Assembly (NCBI RefSeq): GCF_030272615.1
Contig: NC_081415.1
Location: 373,653,009 to 373,717,008, forward strand
Direction: 5' to 3'
DNA: 64,000 nucleotides
Source: Cryptomeria japonica
Taxonomy: Eukaryota > Streptophyta > Pinopsida > Cupressales > Cupressaceae
Shown in pieces: positions 21,965-33,078 of the stretch (position 1 is the first letter of the stretch; each line of letters begins with the position of its first letter). A program made the translations under genes and the position numbers. The notes under the pieces are model-generated. The model searched no databases, had not been told where the DNA came from, and saw only the letters and a program-made list of their open reading frames with translations.

Positions 21965-24900
21965 ATGAGGTTTACAACAATAAGCCCTACTTACACTATT
22001 CCCGTTAGACGAAGCCTTAGAATTAAGTCCTTCCAAGGTTTAATTACTGAGGAGATGGAACCTAATTTGAATGGCCTTTTTAACGAGGACATGGGTAATT
22101 CCTCTAATCCTCTTAATGATGAAGAAGCTCTCCATGAGGTTTCTGTAGAACAACTTTCAAAATTGGATAACCAATTTGATGATTTTCGATAATGGATGTC
22201 TCAAGAATACCCTGATAGCAAAGCTCTTTCATTAATTGAGGGTCTAAAGCATATGGTTCAAAATGATAAGAATGGAATTGATATTTTGCGTGGTATTGCA
22301 CACATTGTGGATTCGAATGTGATGCCTATGAAAAGTTGTGCCGAAACCTTAGGTTATACACAACCTCCTCCTCAAGTTAATCATTCTATTCCTTTGACGA
22401 CTCCTATTGCTAGTATACCTACTTTTACATCAAACATAATGACTACTTCAATACAAGACATTGCTCCTATGATCACCAGTCATGGGGGCAATCCCTCTTC
22501 TTCAATCAACCCTCTTCCTTCATTCAATCCAACTTCTTCACTCATTCCTTCAATGAGTGTTCCTGTTATATCTCCACAAATGAACATGACGCAAGGGGGC
22601 AATTCATTTAACCATTCCATTCCTCCTTGTAGTGTTCCTCCTTTCCAATCATCTCCTATGACTAACTATCATAGTGTCCTGCCACCTTACTCTCTACCTT
22701 CTTTCAATAACATAATACCTCCATCACAATCTAACACGTCTAATATGAACTCTTCGACTGAAGCGACCATTAACAATCTTGCACAAACCGTCTCTTCTTT
22801 ACAACAACAAATTGCTTCTATGAATCAATCTAAGTTTAGTGTGCCCACATTTGATGTTGCGAGCCCACTTTCTCTTGACATTGTTCGAGCTATCCCCCCT
22901 AAACATGTTGAAATTCCGCATTTGGAGCTTTATAATGGTAAGGGTGATCCTCTAACACATGTTAAGACCTTTCAAACAATATGTACTAATTTTGCTTATG
23001 ACCAAAGGTTGCTTGCAAAATTGTTTACTAGAACATTAAGAGATAAAGCCCTACAATGGTATTGCTCATTGCCTTCTTATTCTATTTCTTCTTTCGAACA
23101 ACTTGCAAATGCTTTTATTCAACAATTTCAAAACAATATAAGTCCTAAAGTTACCTTGATTGATTTAATGCATTGGAAACAAGGTGTTAAAGAAAAAGTG
23201 ACTGATTTCATTGGTAGATATAAGCATTTGTATGCTCAAATTTCTTTTCCAATACCTGACAATGATATTCAAAGAATCTTTATTTCTAATTTACAAAAAG
23301 ATATTAGAGAAAAACTTCTGTTTTCTGAGTTTACTTCTTTCCAACAGTTGTGCTCAACTCTTCACAATTATCAACTGACTGTGAGTCAAATGGAACAAGC
23401 AAATCCTATGGCTTCGAGTGATAAGGGTGATAGTAGTCAACAACCATTTGGGAAGTTTAAACCGAACAGAGAGTCCATTAAATTCAATGAAAACATCATC
23501 AACAACAATGTGAATGCGGCATCAGGTGTGCCTCCTATTTCTAAGTTTTTCAAGAAAGAAAGAAAGTTTAGTCCTTTGAATGAATCATTGCATAGTATTA
23601 TGAATAAGTTATTGGAACAAAATGTGCTTACTCTTCCTCCTATAAGGAAAATAGATCCTGCAAAGATTAACTCACCCTATTTTGATAACAAATCTTTCTG
23701 TCAATTTCATCGTCAACCTGGGCATGATACTGAAAAATGTTTTGCTTTAAAGGGTAAAATTCAAGATTTGATTGATAATAATACTATCTCTGTTTCTGGT
23801 GTGAATGATAAAGGCAACACATCTGTAGCTCCTCCTAACCAAAATCTTTAGATTTTTACTGATCCATTGGCTTCTCATACCTCTAATGCGATTGATACTA
23901 ATGATTCCTCTGTCTCACCTGATGATCTTGTGTCTATGACTCCGAATGTGATTAACTTTGTAGAGCAGCAGAAAATCCCTAGAGAACCTTCCATTACATT
24001 TGATTCCAGTGAAACTATCAGGGCACCTGATGGTCCTTTATATATAGTTGCAAAAGTCAAGAATACACCTTGCCGTGGAGTGCTTATTGATCCTTCTTGT
24101 ATGGTTAATGTCATTACTGAAGAATTCCTTTTTACTTTGCAATTGAATCAAGTGATCTATGATGAAACAAATGTGGTTGTGAAACTATTTGATGCATTTT
24201 CTTCTCCTGCAATTGGTTCTATTACATTACCTATTGAGGTCCATAACAAATCTTTTGATGTGAGTTTTTCTATTATTCCATTGTCCGAACAATTTCGTGT
24301 GAAGCTAGGCTATCCTTGGCTATATTCCATGAAAGCTATTGTTTCTCCTATTCACAAGTGTTTGAAATTTCCCCATAATGGTGAAATTGTTACTATCAAT
24401 CATAGTCTCTTTAAACCAGCTGAAAGAACTTCTAGTGTTCCTATTGATTACTTTTGGCCTAAACAATTCCAATCTCTTCCTCCACGAAGTGATCATCTTT
24501 TCAAATCTTATCAAAAGTGGAAAAAATATATGATCCTATCTCTAAGTGAACCTAGAACACCCAAACTTGATATTCCTATCGTTCTTGAGAAGGAAGTTCT
24601 TCCTTTGAAAGATAAAACTAATGTCTTTCCTCAAGAAAATTCCCAACCCATCCCTATGAATGTGACTATGTCTATGACTAATAAACTTCCTAAAAGTAGA
24701 CCTATACCTCCTCGTCATAATGGACTTGGTCTCCTTCCTAAACCGAATATTCCTCCCTTATATGGAGCAGTTCCTCCTCCTTCCTCTTATGGAGAGAAGA
24801 GACCTTCCTCTTCTCCTATTGTTCAACCTAAGAGACCACAACCTAAACACCCAAGTGAAAAGGATGAGAACATTCCTCCTCCTCAATCTTCTCAACTTCC

Positions 24901-25363
24901 CACTAAGACTAGAGGAAATCATTCTGCACGTGAACGCCAACGAAAGCGTCGTCTTAGAGCTTAGGCAGCTACTTCTCAAACATTGCAATCCCCAAAAACA
25001 CCTTCAGCTAGTATTATTCCATTTTCTCCTCAGCCGACGATTGAGCCGAAATCTCCTAAACATAAGATGCATGATGGTCTTGATCCTGTGTGAGTTAAAG
25101 ATCCTATTTTTATAAATCTTGATGATGATATAGATGAAAATGTTATTCATGATGAAACTGTTACTCCTGTTCATTCTGATAGTGAATATGAATATGTTGA
25201 TGTTGATAACCATTTATCTAACGCATTTTCTAAAGCACTTATCTTAGCTCCTAGACAAGAACAACGTGGCTCGGAACATGAACATAGCCCTTGTTTGGAT
25301 CTTGTGATAGCTCCATCTGCTGTGTTGGATGTTCCTCCTCTAGCATGTTTCCTACCTTCCTGA
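21965..25363 (+). pseudogene. gag-protease polyprotein of the non-autonomous Gypsy-type element
   Basis: A single frame of about 1,130 codons runs from ATG 21,965 to TGA near 25,361 with four in-frame stops (TAA 22,190, TAG 23,849, TAG 24,962, TGA 25,090) and no frameshift. A Pro/Ser/Thr-rich head (22,340-22,800) precedes a Retrotrans_gag core (HLELYNGKGDPLTHVKTF, then KALQWYCSLPSYSISSFEQL, about 22,920-23,400). A CCHC-type knuckle CQFHRQPGHDTEKC follows (about 23,700), then a protease-like domain (24,050-24,400) with GVLIDPSCMVNVITEE and GYPWLYSMKAIVSP. The catalytic triad reads Asp-Pro-Ser, unlike the usual Asp-Ser/Thr-Gly, so it is probably inactive. The C-terminal 300 residues are Pro-rich then acidic. 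Polymerase and integrase are absent. Confidence 0.88.
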
Positions 25364-26155
25364 AATACTGATCAGCAAGATCGGGGGGTAGATGACATGC
25401 TGGACTAGTTTCATTAGCATAGCAAATTCTCTCCTCCTCTCTTGACCTTTATTTACTTCTTCTATATGTTATTCTCATTCTTCTATTTGTTGTCCTTAGT
25501 GTTGTCTACTTGAGGATGATGCAAAGCATTGAGATCTCTTTTGGTCCCTCTCATGTTGACTCAAAAGACACATGTGTTCCCTTCTTCTAGGTGACCTTCC
25601 TTGATTGGGGAATGAAGAACAATAATGCATACATACATATGATATACATGAATTATCATACAGCATACCGACCCCGAGGAAAGCGAAGTCACCTTGTGCT
25701 TTGTGTTTTGTGTCTATTATCCTTGGGCTTATCTCACACTTGGGGGCTAAATCCCTGTGATAACGTGCTCCTTTCTCATTTCTTATATGTATCACTACCT
25801 TAAAGCAATCACCCCCGGTGAGGCATGTGTGATCACTTTAATGTAGGGGGGCATACATCCCATTCATATCTTTTCAAGATACTTGAAAGTTTCTTGGAGA
25901 ATTTAGCTTTGCCTTGAAAATTTTTGATATCTTTCTTGCATGACTCATAGTGAGGGAACCTTACTACTGACAGTCATGGTTCTCCCTCGTGATCTTCCCT
26001 TTTACTTTGTCAATCGAAGTTGTAAGATCCTTAGTCCACTGGGGGCTTGGTGTATCTTGCCTCCTTGATGTGGTGAAATTTTTTCAATGTTGTTTCCTTG
26101 TACTTTATCGGAAGTATGAGCGTATGCTTATACTCCCGCTAAAGTGGGGGCTAAA
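25364..26155 (+). other. 3' UTR of the gag-protease element with repeated polypurine-like tracts
   Basis: No gene is seen. G-rich tracts occur at 25,741 (TGGGGGCTAAAT), 25,846 (GGGGGGCATA), 26,039 (CTGGGGGCTTGG) and 26,144 (TGGGGGCTAAAT). The last directly precedes the LTR and serves as polypurine tract; the first is an exact 12-base copy of it 400 bp upstream. Confidence 0.7.
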
Positions 26156-27416
26156 TGTAGCATCCTAAAATTGTGACACTTGCAATTTCGACTGCATTTG
26201 GGTCTTCAGGATGGTGATGCAACACGGAACCTGAATGGAGACCCCGAAACTTGTTCATGACATCAAAAACTGCATTTTTCAGTACCCTAGCCTGATCCTC
26301 CTTGCACCCTGCTATCCTGGGAGGTGGGACCATGGCGTCCAGCACCCTGGTCCTTCAGGACTAGGGCGCCCAAAGCCCTGGTCCCCCAGGACCATGGCGC
26401 CCAGTGCCCTGGTCCCTGGCCCTATTTTGGGCCTGGTCTCTTATGGGGCTTCGGGTCTTTAAGTTTGCAAATTGGAAAATAATGTTTCCTGGTCGGCCTA
26501 AGGTCGGGAGAATCAGTCTATCAGCCCTAATTGACAAGTATATAAACTACTTTTCCTCTCCTAGAAAGAGAGAAAAAGAGGAGGACATATGTGACCAAGG
26601 TGCGAAAGGGATATTCAAACATTCAAGCATTCAAGCATTCCTTCAAGCAATTGAGCATTCTAAGTCTCCATTCAAGGCTAGGTGTTGCATTCAAGACAAG
26701 GATTCAACCATTGAAGAGGAGATCACATACAACATACAACATACAACATACATTACACCTTCACATGTAAGAATACAAACATTCTTACAACAAGGTATCA
26801 GTACTTGTTTACATTACAAACATTTACATTTACAGCATTCTCATTTCTTGGTTAATTCCAAAACCGGGGTTTGACCTAAAGGCAAACACCTCATCCCTAA
26901 CCCCCCAATTGTCCTCTCTTTTCTGTGTGTAGGTTGCAGGTACGCGGCTGTAATTGAAGATCTGGAATCCTTGTGCAAAGACGAACAGATCCACCTTCGT
27001 TTCGCGGATTTTTCGGAGGACCGTGTGCATGTCGGGCGCCATCGTCCAATCAACTTTCGCTCAAATTTGCAGAATAGCACCGTCTCGACATTTTACTACT
27101 AATTCCAGGTCCGTAGCTTCATCCCATATCCCTATCTCTGTTTATAAGCGAATCTTTCCTACTTTACATGCATTCCTAGTTCAATCATTCTATCTACATT
27201 TCTTTACAAAAGAGGGTATCCTTGATGTCTTAACCCTTGAAACACATTTAGAATCCAATCTTACATTGCGTGGGATTGGATCTTGTGGGTTTCAACCCCT
27301 CTTTTGAATGTAAAGTCTCCCCTAAGTGAAAAACCATCAACCCTAGTGACTCTCCCTTCTCTCTCCTTGGAGTTGGGAAGGGGAGAACAACTAGGGTTCG
27401 ATTTTTCCGCTTTACA
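26156..27416 (+). repeat. Gag-protease element 3' LTR
   Basis: Begins TGTAGCATCCTAAAATT, ends CCGCTTTACA (1,261 bp) and is followed by CCATA. It is 62 bp longer than its partner, exactly accounted for by two extra 31-bp units at 26,327-26,415. TATATAAA is at 26,539-26,546. Confidence 0.95.
26327..26415 (+). repeat. 31-bp hairpin minisatellite in the 3' LTR (three units)
   Basis: Units at 26,327-26,353, 26,358-26,384 and 26,389-26,415, each 27 bp plus a 4-bp spacer, begin GGAC and end TGGTCC. The last unit folds as GGACCA-GGCGC with GCGCC-TGGTCC. The 5' LTR has one unit (19,751-19,777). Confidence 0.85.
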
Positions 27417-27421
27417 CCATA

Positions 27422-27661
27422 TATTGTGATAACACTGCAGCAATTGATATATCTAAGAATCCGGTATTACATTCTAAAACAAAACATGTTTCTATCAAAC
27501 TAAATTTTCTAAGGGAAAAAGTTGAAGAAAAAGAGATAAAACTGGTTTATGTGAATACTAAAGAATAGCTTGCAGATATTTTCACAAAACCTTTGCCTAA
27601 GGAGACTTTTGAATATCTCAGAGATCAACTTGGAGTCGTACCACCACCGATAGAGACTTAG
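27422..27661 (+). pseudogene. Copia-2 gag-pol, part 2 (RNase H C terminus)
   Basis: Coding resumes after the CCATA duplication with YCDNTAAIDISKNPVLHSKT, then HVSIKLNFLREK and ADIFTKPLPKETFEYL, ending VPPPIET and TAG at 27,659. The TAG in the motif KE-stop-LADIF (about 27,567) is one more inactivating change. It joins in frame with part 1 across the nested element. Confidence 0.93.
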
Positions 27662-28045
27662 ACAATTGATGATTGTCATCAACCGGCAGAATTAAAAGAC
27701 AAATATTTTACTCCGGTCTTTGATGAGGAAGCTACTTCTCAGGGGGAGTAGTTGGTATATTGAATTGATTGGTATTTTGTATATGAACTTGGTATTATTA
27801 TAACTTTGGCATTTGATGTCAAAGGGGAAGAGATATCTATGGAAAAACACATTATCTTTTAAGAGAATTTTGAATAACACATGTTGCTCATAGGGGAGAG
27901 ATTGTTGTTTGAGAGAGACTATTACTCTCTGTATTCTGCTTATGATCTTTTTGGAGAGATTGTTGTTTTTGCTTTTTGGCATTTCTGTTTTGGCACTTTG
28001 ATGGTTTTTCCATCTTGTGTTGCCATCAATGCCAAAGGGGGAGAT
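27662..28045 (+). other. Copia-2 3' UTR and polypurine tract
   Basis: No gene is seen. The polypurine tract AAAGGGGGAGA lies at 28,034-28,044 immediately before the LTR. Partial copies of 'GGAGAGATTGTTG' at about 27,894 and 27,954 precede it, echoing the tract plus LTR start. Confidence 0.75.
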
Positions 28046-29109
28046 TGTTGGTATTTTGGTATGGTTTTGTCATTGATGTCAACACCTACTAAAGCACTAG
28101 CACTCTGGAGATCCAGCAGCATTCACCGGCAAACAAGTAACTATTGCATAGTTACTAGTATATGGTTCACCAGCAGGATATAATGATCACCGGAACTTGG
28201 AATGATATGGAAGACACTTGGTAATGTCGAAGACATCATGTGGACACTTTGTTTTGAAGAATTAATCATTGGTATTATCATATTTGCATATTTGCTTTTA
28301 CTGGCAAATAGGTCCAAGGTTACCTAGGGTTACACCAGCAGGTTTATCTTTTCCAGATCAGCATGGCATGCTATGGAGATGATTTATTATTGTTGTAAAT
28401 GCTTTAAGCCGACATGTTTAATTGGTTATTGCATCGGATATTATATTGTTTGTAAAATGTTTTATTGTGATATCTTGTAGAGCCGACCTACTAAAATTGG
28501 TCTTAGGTTATGGTATAAATGTAAGATCTTATTTGTAAGATCGAGTTTGGAAATGCAAAAAAAGAACTAAGTGAAGGTATATGCGAGATTAAGCAGAGCT
28601 ATACATGAAGACATCATTTGAAGGAGAAGCTAGGTTTTTGTGGAAGCATATCAGCATTACACCGATACTGAATCTAGCATATGAAGATGCTATTTTGTAC
28701 AGTACATTCTTATTTGATTTAATCATCCAACTGTAGTCAATGTGACTCCCATTTTGTGATTGAGCAGTGAGCTCTAGGTTGTTGGCCTTTCTGCATGTGC
28801 AGACCCCGTTTATGTACACTTACTATCTGCAGTAGTATCATTTGATTATGGGTAAGGTCTCCCACCGTGGTTTTTCCCCTTACAGGGTCTCCACGTACAA
28901 ATATTGGTGTTATGTGTTGTGGATGACTTTGTGTTTATGTTTCATGCACTAATCTTTACTAGTATAGCAATTAAGTGTTAACACTATCAACCGACATACT
29001 TAGCTGGTTTACCAGTATTATGCATTAAGTTGGTTGAGTTGTTTTTGGTTTGAATTTATCAGACAACTGATTCATCCCCCCCCCTCTCAGTTGTCTCCGG
29101 GACCTAACA
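28046..29109 (+). repeat. Copia-2 3' LTR
   Basis: Begins TGTTGGTATTTTGG, ends GGGACCTAACA, and is followed by ATCTT (29,110-29,114). TATAAAT at 28,514-28,520. It differs from the 5' LTR at many scattered bases, so the insertion is not recent. Confidence 0.95.
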
Positions 29110-30534
29110 ATCTTTACAGGGAGCTACACAAGGCGGTGTACCAAGAGACGAGATCACTGGCAGTAGGATCACATTACTACACATCTGGGCTTGGGAGCAC
29201 TTTCCCATGACATAGCCAGTCCGCTTGTGATTTAGGGTGGTAGATCAACCCTATGTTTATATGTATGGAGGGATGATGAGCCAGCCCCACCTAGGGAAGT
29301 TGGAATTTTGGCAATAGGCTTTAGACGACCTAGATACAGTGATATGGAGGTTGTATATCGAGTGTGAGCCCTGGGAGGATGATGCAGAGGCTCTATCGTA
29401 TGTATTCATGACACATTTTTTGATTGGTCGCACATCCTACCTTGTAGAGAGACAGGTGCGAGGAAGAGTGATGAGGTAGTTTGGACGGAGGCAAAGATTG
29501 TTGGGAGGGTCAAGGGAGTATGCACGGGCAGTACAAGAGAGATTTCAGTGGGGGTGAGTGTTACCGTATGATCAGGCCTTGGCAGAGTTCCAGACTTTAC
29601 AGGCGAGACCATGGCATATGAGGCCTGAGATTGTGGATGCAGGGGTGATGGAGGAGTAAATACAGTATCGTACCGCACATCCAATTGCATGGATGTCAGA
29701 TCCATTCGAGCCTATACCACCTTTTGAGGATGAGAGGAGACGACAATGGAGGAGGAGAGTAAGCAAAGGAGTAGGAGGAGATGGTGATGGAGGGGATGAG
29801 GGTGGTAGGGGAGGAGGATTTGGTGGAGCAGGAGGAGGAGGAGGTGGCGGATTTGGGGGTGGAGAGGGATTTGGAGGTGGGGATGGTGGAGGAGGATGAT
29901 TACAGAGGAGAGGTAGAGGGGGGCAATCATTGCAATTCTCACAAGTTCCACTGATATAGGGGGCTTCCAGAGCAGGAGGTAGGAATATTGGTGGAGGTGT
30001 AGCGCCTATGGAGATGGGAGAGGCAGCCACAGGTGGAGGGGAGGGAAGGATCCTATGGAGATGGGAGAGGGAGTGACAGGTGAAGGAGATGGAGATGTGT
30101 GGGAGTATATGATTTTACACTTACAGACTCGGTTAGAGGATAAGGAGGCGAAGATTGCAGCTAGAGATGTCTAGCTATTTGCACAGGAGGTGGAGCTGAC
30201 TGTAGTGAGATGAGAGAGAGATGATCTAGTGGATAGATTGATGGAGGTGCAAGATAGAGTCTGAGTATTGGAGGGAGCACAGGCACAGGGTCTGACCGAG
30301 GTGGTGTTGAGGGAGATGCAGCGGGCGGGTGGTGAGATTGACTATTGGCAGGGATTATATGAGCAGGTTGTGCCAGTGAGTCAACAAACATTGAGCTATT
30401 CTAATATGTGGCGGGTGAATCAGTGGTCACAAAGGGCTCAGAGCAGTGGGGGTGTTATAAGTCCTCCTCGGCGGGATGGTGAGGGTGGTGCAGGAGGTAT
30501 TAGTGATGCAACATTTGGCCAAAGTGTCATTTGA
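29110..30534 (+). pseudogene. Plant mobile domain (PMD) protein gene, 3' part
   Basis: After the ATCTT duplication the PMD reading continues with YRELHKAV and, in a shifted frame, LLHIWAWEHFPM (about 29,175-29,210), which matches the LLQLWAWERIP-type PMD block. Further on come FLIGRTSYLVER and GRVMR-stop-FGRRQ (about 29,420-29,490), matching the 'RVxRQFGxxQ' block, then FQWG and RPWHMRPEIVDAG. Next are an Arg-rich stretch and a Gly-rich tail (about 29,770-29,900), then a C-terminal piece (30,268-30,534) with VLREMQRAGGEIDYW. Several stops (for example TAG near 29,213 and TAA near 29,657) show decay. In a live protein the PMD is linked to silencing and genome stability; no function is claimed here. 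Confidence 0.75.
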
Positions 30535-33078
30535 GAGATTTTATGTACTTGTTACATTGTTATTTTGGAGGATGGCTCTTGGTAGCTGATATATTTTGAC
30601 ATCACTGTACTCTGATAAATGTATGATTTTTTGAGATGCTATATATGATGTGATATATGAGGAGATCCCATGTTTTGTGATGATATGATATGCATATGTA
30701 TGATGACATGTATGTTTTTATGCAGGATGATGATTATGAGTTTATGCTTAGATTCATGTTATGGATGATTTGCTTTCTATATGTACATGTGGATGATATG
30801 ACTTCTATATGCACGCTATGGATGTTTTGGCTAATCATGTGGATGCAAGTAGAAGATGGATGATTCTTGTATAATGATATAAATATGAGGTAATGATGAT
30901 GATATATGCCAAATGATGAGATGAGATAAAAATGATGACATTTGTGATAGATAATACTTCCTTACGTTTTTGATGATATGAAATGAGTAAATGATGCATG
31001 TTTTAATATGAATCTAATTGAATCTAAGTGGCAAATGTTTATGTATGCCACTAGATGAATGCACTTTAAATGGATGAACAAATGTTGTGACAAATATTTA
31101 TGTATGAATGCACTTAAATAAATCTATCTAAATGATGTGATGTTTGTGAGATGTATCTAAAATGAATCTAAATGACTTAAAAATAGTGCCAAAATATAAT
31201 TAAGTGCTAAATGAGATTGAAATGATAATGCAAATAAATGCAACTAAGGGATAAAGAATAACTACACCTTAATGCAATAATAAAAAAAGGATAATGAATA
31301 ATTGCACCTGAATGTAATAAAAGGATAATGAATAACTGCACCTTAATGCAATTAAAGGATAATGAATAACTGCACCTTAGTGCAATTGAAGGATAATACA
31401 TGCATCTCATGAATCTAGATGAAACTAAATGGGAAAAATGCACCTATGAAATGAATTCTAAATGAATTTAAAGGATAATGAAAGGAATGCATATTTAATG
31501 TCTTTAAAATGAATGCACTACATGGATGAATGAATGTTCTTGATAACAAATGCACTTAAATGAAATGCAAGTAAATGATAATAAATGCACTTGATGTGTT
31601 AAATGCCTCAATGGGATGAACAAGTGAATGCACTTAAGTAAATATATAAATGAATCTAAATGCAAATAAATGATAATGAATTGAATGCAAGTAATGCAAC
31701 TAAATGAAAATGCCATACGTTCATGATATATGAATGCAAGTTGGTAAGAATTTGCAGATGTGGAATGTAAAATGTCAGATGAAGTATCAGAGAACTCTTT
31801 CATGATTGTGTACCCAAGACAAACTATATTAGGTGCTTTCTTATATAAGCCTGCATTATTTGCATATAAACAATTGATATGAATAACGAATAAGAAAATG
31901 GATGGGTGATATGCAATGGAATGCAATATAAATAGATGAGATGGAATGATGATCCATAGAGTATTCATAGTGCTTTATTTTCCTCATCAAGCATGGTAGT
32001 ATCGTTCTTGGCTGAGGTAGCAGGAATCAAGTTTAAACTATTTCACCTATAAGCAAGCATTTATAGACAAGGAAAAGAAAGTGACCCTCCATTCTGGTTC
32101 ATGCGCAAATGGTCGAGGTATACGCTGTAGTCAGTAAGCCATAGTGATCCATGACTAGATTTTGCATATGATCATGTAGCTTAGTGAACTTCCCACATAG
32201 ACACCATTAGTACATGCCCCAGAACTTCATTGGAACAATCCACAGACAACAAATAAAATGATATTTTAGGAACCATCTCGGCTACTCTAATCACTTGTGG
32301 ATATCTTGGAGTAGCTTAGGAACTTGATATAAATGAATAAATAACTAACAAACTGAACAAATACTTGATAGCTTAAATAGAATTTTCTTGTCAAAGAAAA
32401 TGTTACCATGTCTTTGTTTTCGTAAGGAAGGATGCATCCTTGTTAAACAATTGTGTGTACCTGTTTTGATTGATAGGTTGATTTGATAAGTGATAATTAT
32501 GTGGGTAGCTCAAAATGTTTGTTCGATGTCTGTCGCAATGTGTATGTACAAAGGATTTTATGTGTTGCCATGTTTTTTTTTTTAATGTTTTATCATGTTT
32601 TTGGATTTTGTGAGTGTTTTGAATGTTTTTGGTATTATTTCCAGTCAGTTTTGAATGAAGAACTCAATGAATCACAAGTAATGTAGAATCCACTTCCATA
32701 AATAGGTTAAGAGTGTTGCCCCCAGTTTAGACGTCACTTATGAAAAGAAGGATGCAGGACACATGAAATACTAACCCTGATTGCACATCAATAACAAGAC
32801 ATGGTTTGAATGATGGATGAATGGATGCAATGGATGTGATTGCAACAAGTCTGAAAGACAATGGAGCCATAGCCTTTACAAGTGGTTCCTGTTTTGCTAG
32901 GATTTCACCATCGTACTTACCCAAGGTGCCACCGTAGTGGTTTTCACCGTTTGGATGCATGATTTTTCTTTACTATTTTCATTTTTTTGTATTTTCTTCA
33001 GGACATTTTTTTGAATGTTTTTGGTATTTTTGGATATAGTTGGAGGAGCCTGATTCTCTGTGCAGCTTATGTATGAAA
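30535..33078. other. Non-coding AT-rich stretch between the PMD gene and the Gypsy-B integrase
   Basis: No gene is recognised. From about 30,600 to 31,720 the sequence is low-complexity and rich in ATGA, AATGCA and ATAAATGCA words. The remainder (31,750-33,078) shows nothing identifiable. A G-rich tract on the minus strand (AAACTGGGGGCAACA, about 32,711-32,725) could be a polypurine-like tract of Gypsy-B, but no LTR start follows it. Confidence 0.6.
31248..31396 (+). repeat. 34-35-bp tandem repeat, about four units
   Basis: Units built on AGGATAATGAATAACTGCAC followed by CTTAATGCAATTAA repeat head to tail, the middle two nearly identical and the outer ones degenerate. Confidence 0.75.

Larger units (their letters stand above)
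19580..27416 (+). mobile_element. Non-autonomous Gypsy-type LTR element with gag and protease only (TR-GAG-like)
   Basis: Two LTRs (19,580-20,778 and 26,156-27,416), perfect CCATA target duplications, a primer site, one gag-protease frame and a polypurine tract are all present. There is no RT, RNase H or integrase between 25,364 and 26,155, nor room for them. It therefore depends on enzymes from a related autonomous element. The gag (Tat-like CxFH...GHxTxxC knuckle) and the tRNA-Trp primer site resemble Gypsy-B. Confidence 0.92.
14552..29109 (+). mobile_element. Copia-2 LTR retrotransposon, carrying a nested Gypsy-type element
   Basis: A complete Ty1/Copia insertion bounded by LTRs of 1,066 and 1,064 bp and by a perfect 5-bp target duplication ATCTT (14,547-14,551 and 29,110-29,114). 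Without the 7.8-kb nested element (19,580-27,416) it is about 6.7 kb. It shares protein motifs and the R/U5 block with Copia-1, so the two are probably related lineages. It interrupts the PMD gene. Confidence 0.95.

Noticed and set aside
29693-29899. Stand-alone glycine-rich protein gene
   Set aside because: The Gly-rich stretch continues the PMD reading frame and is bordered by its stops.
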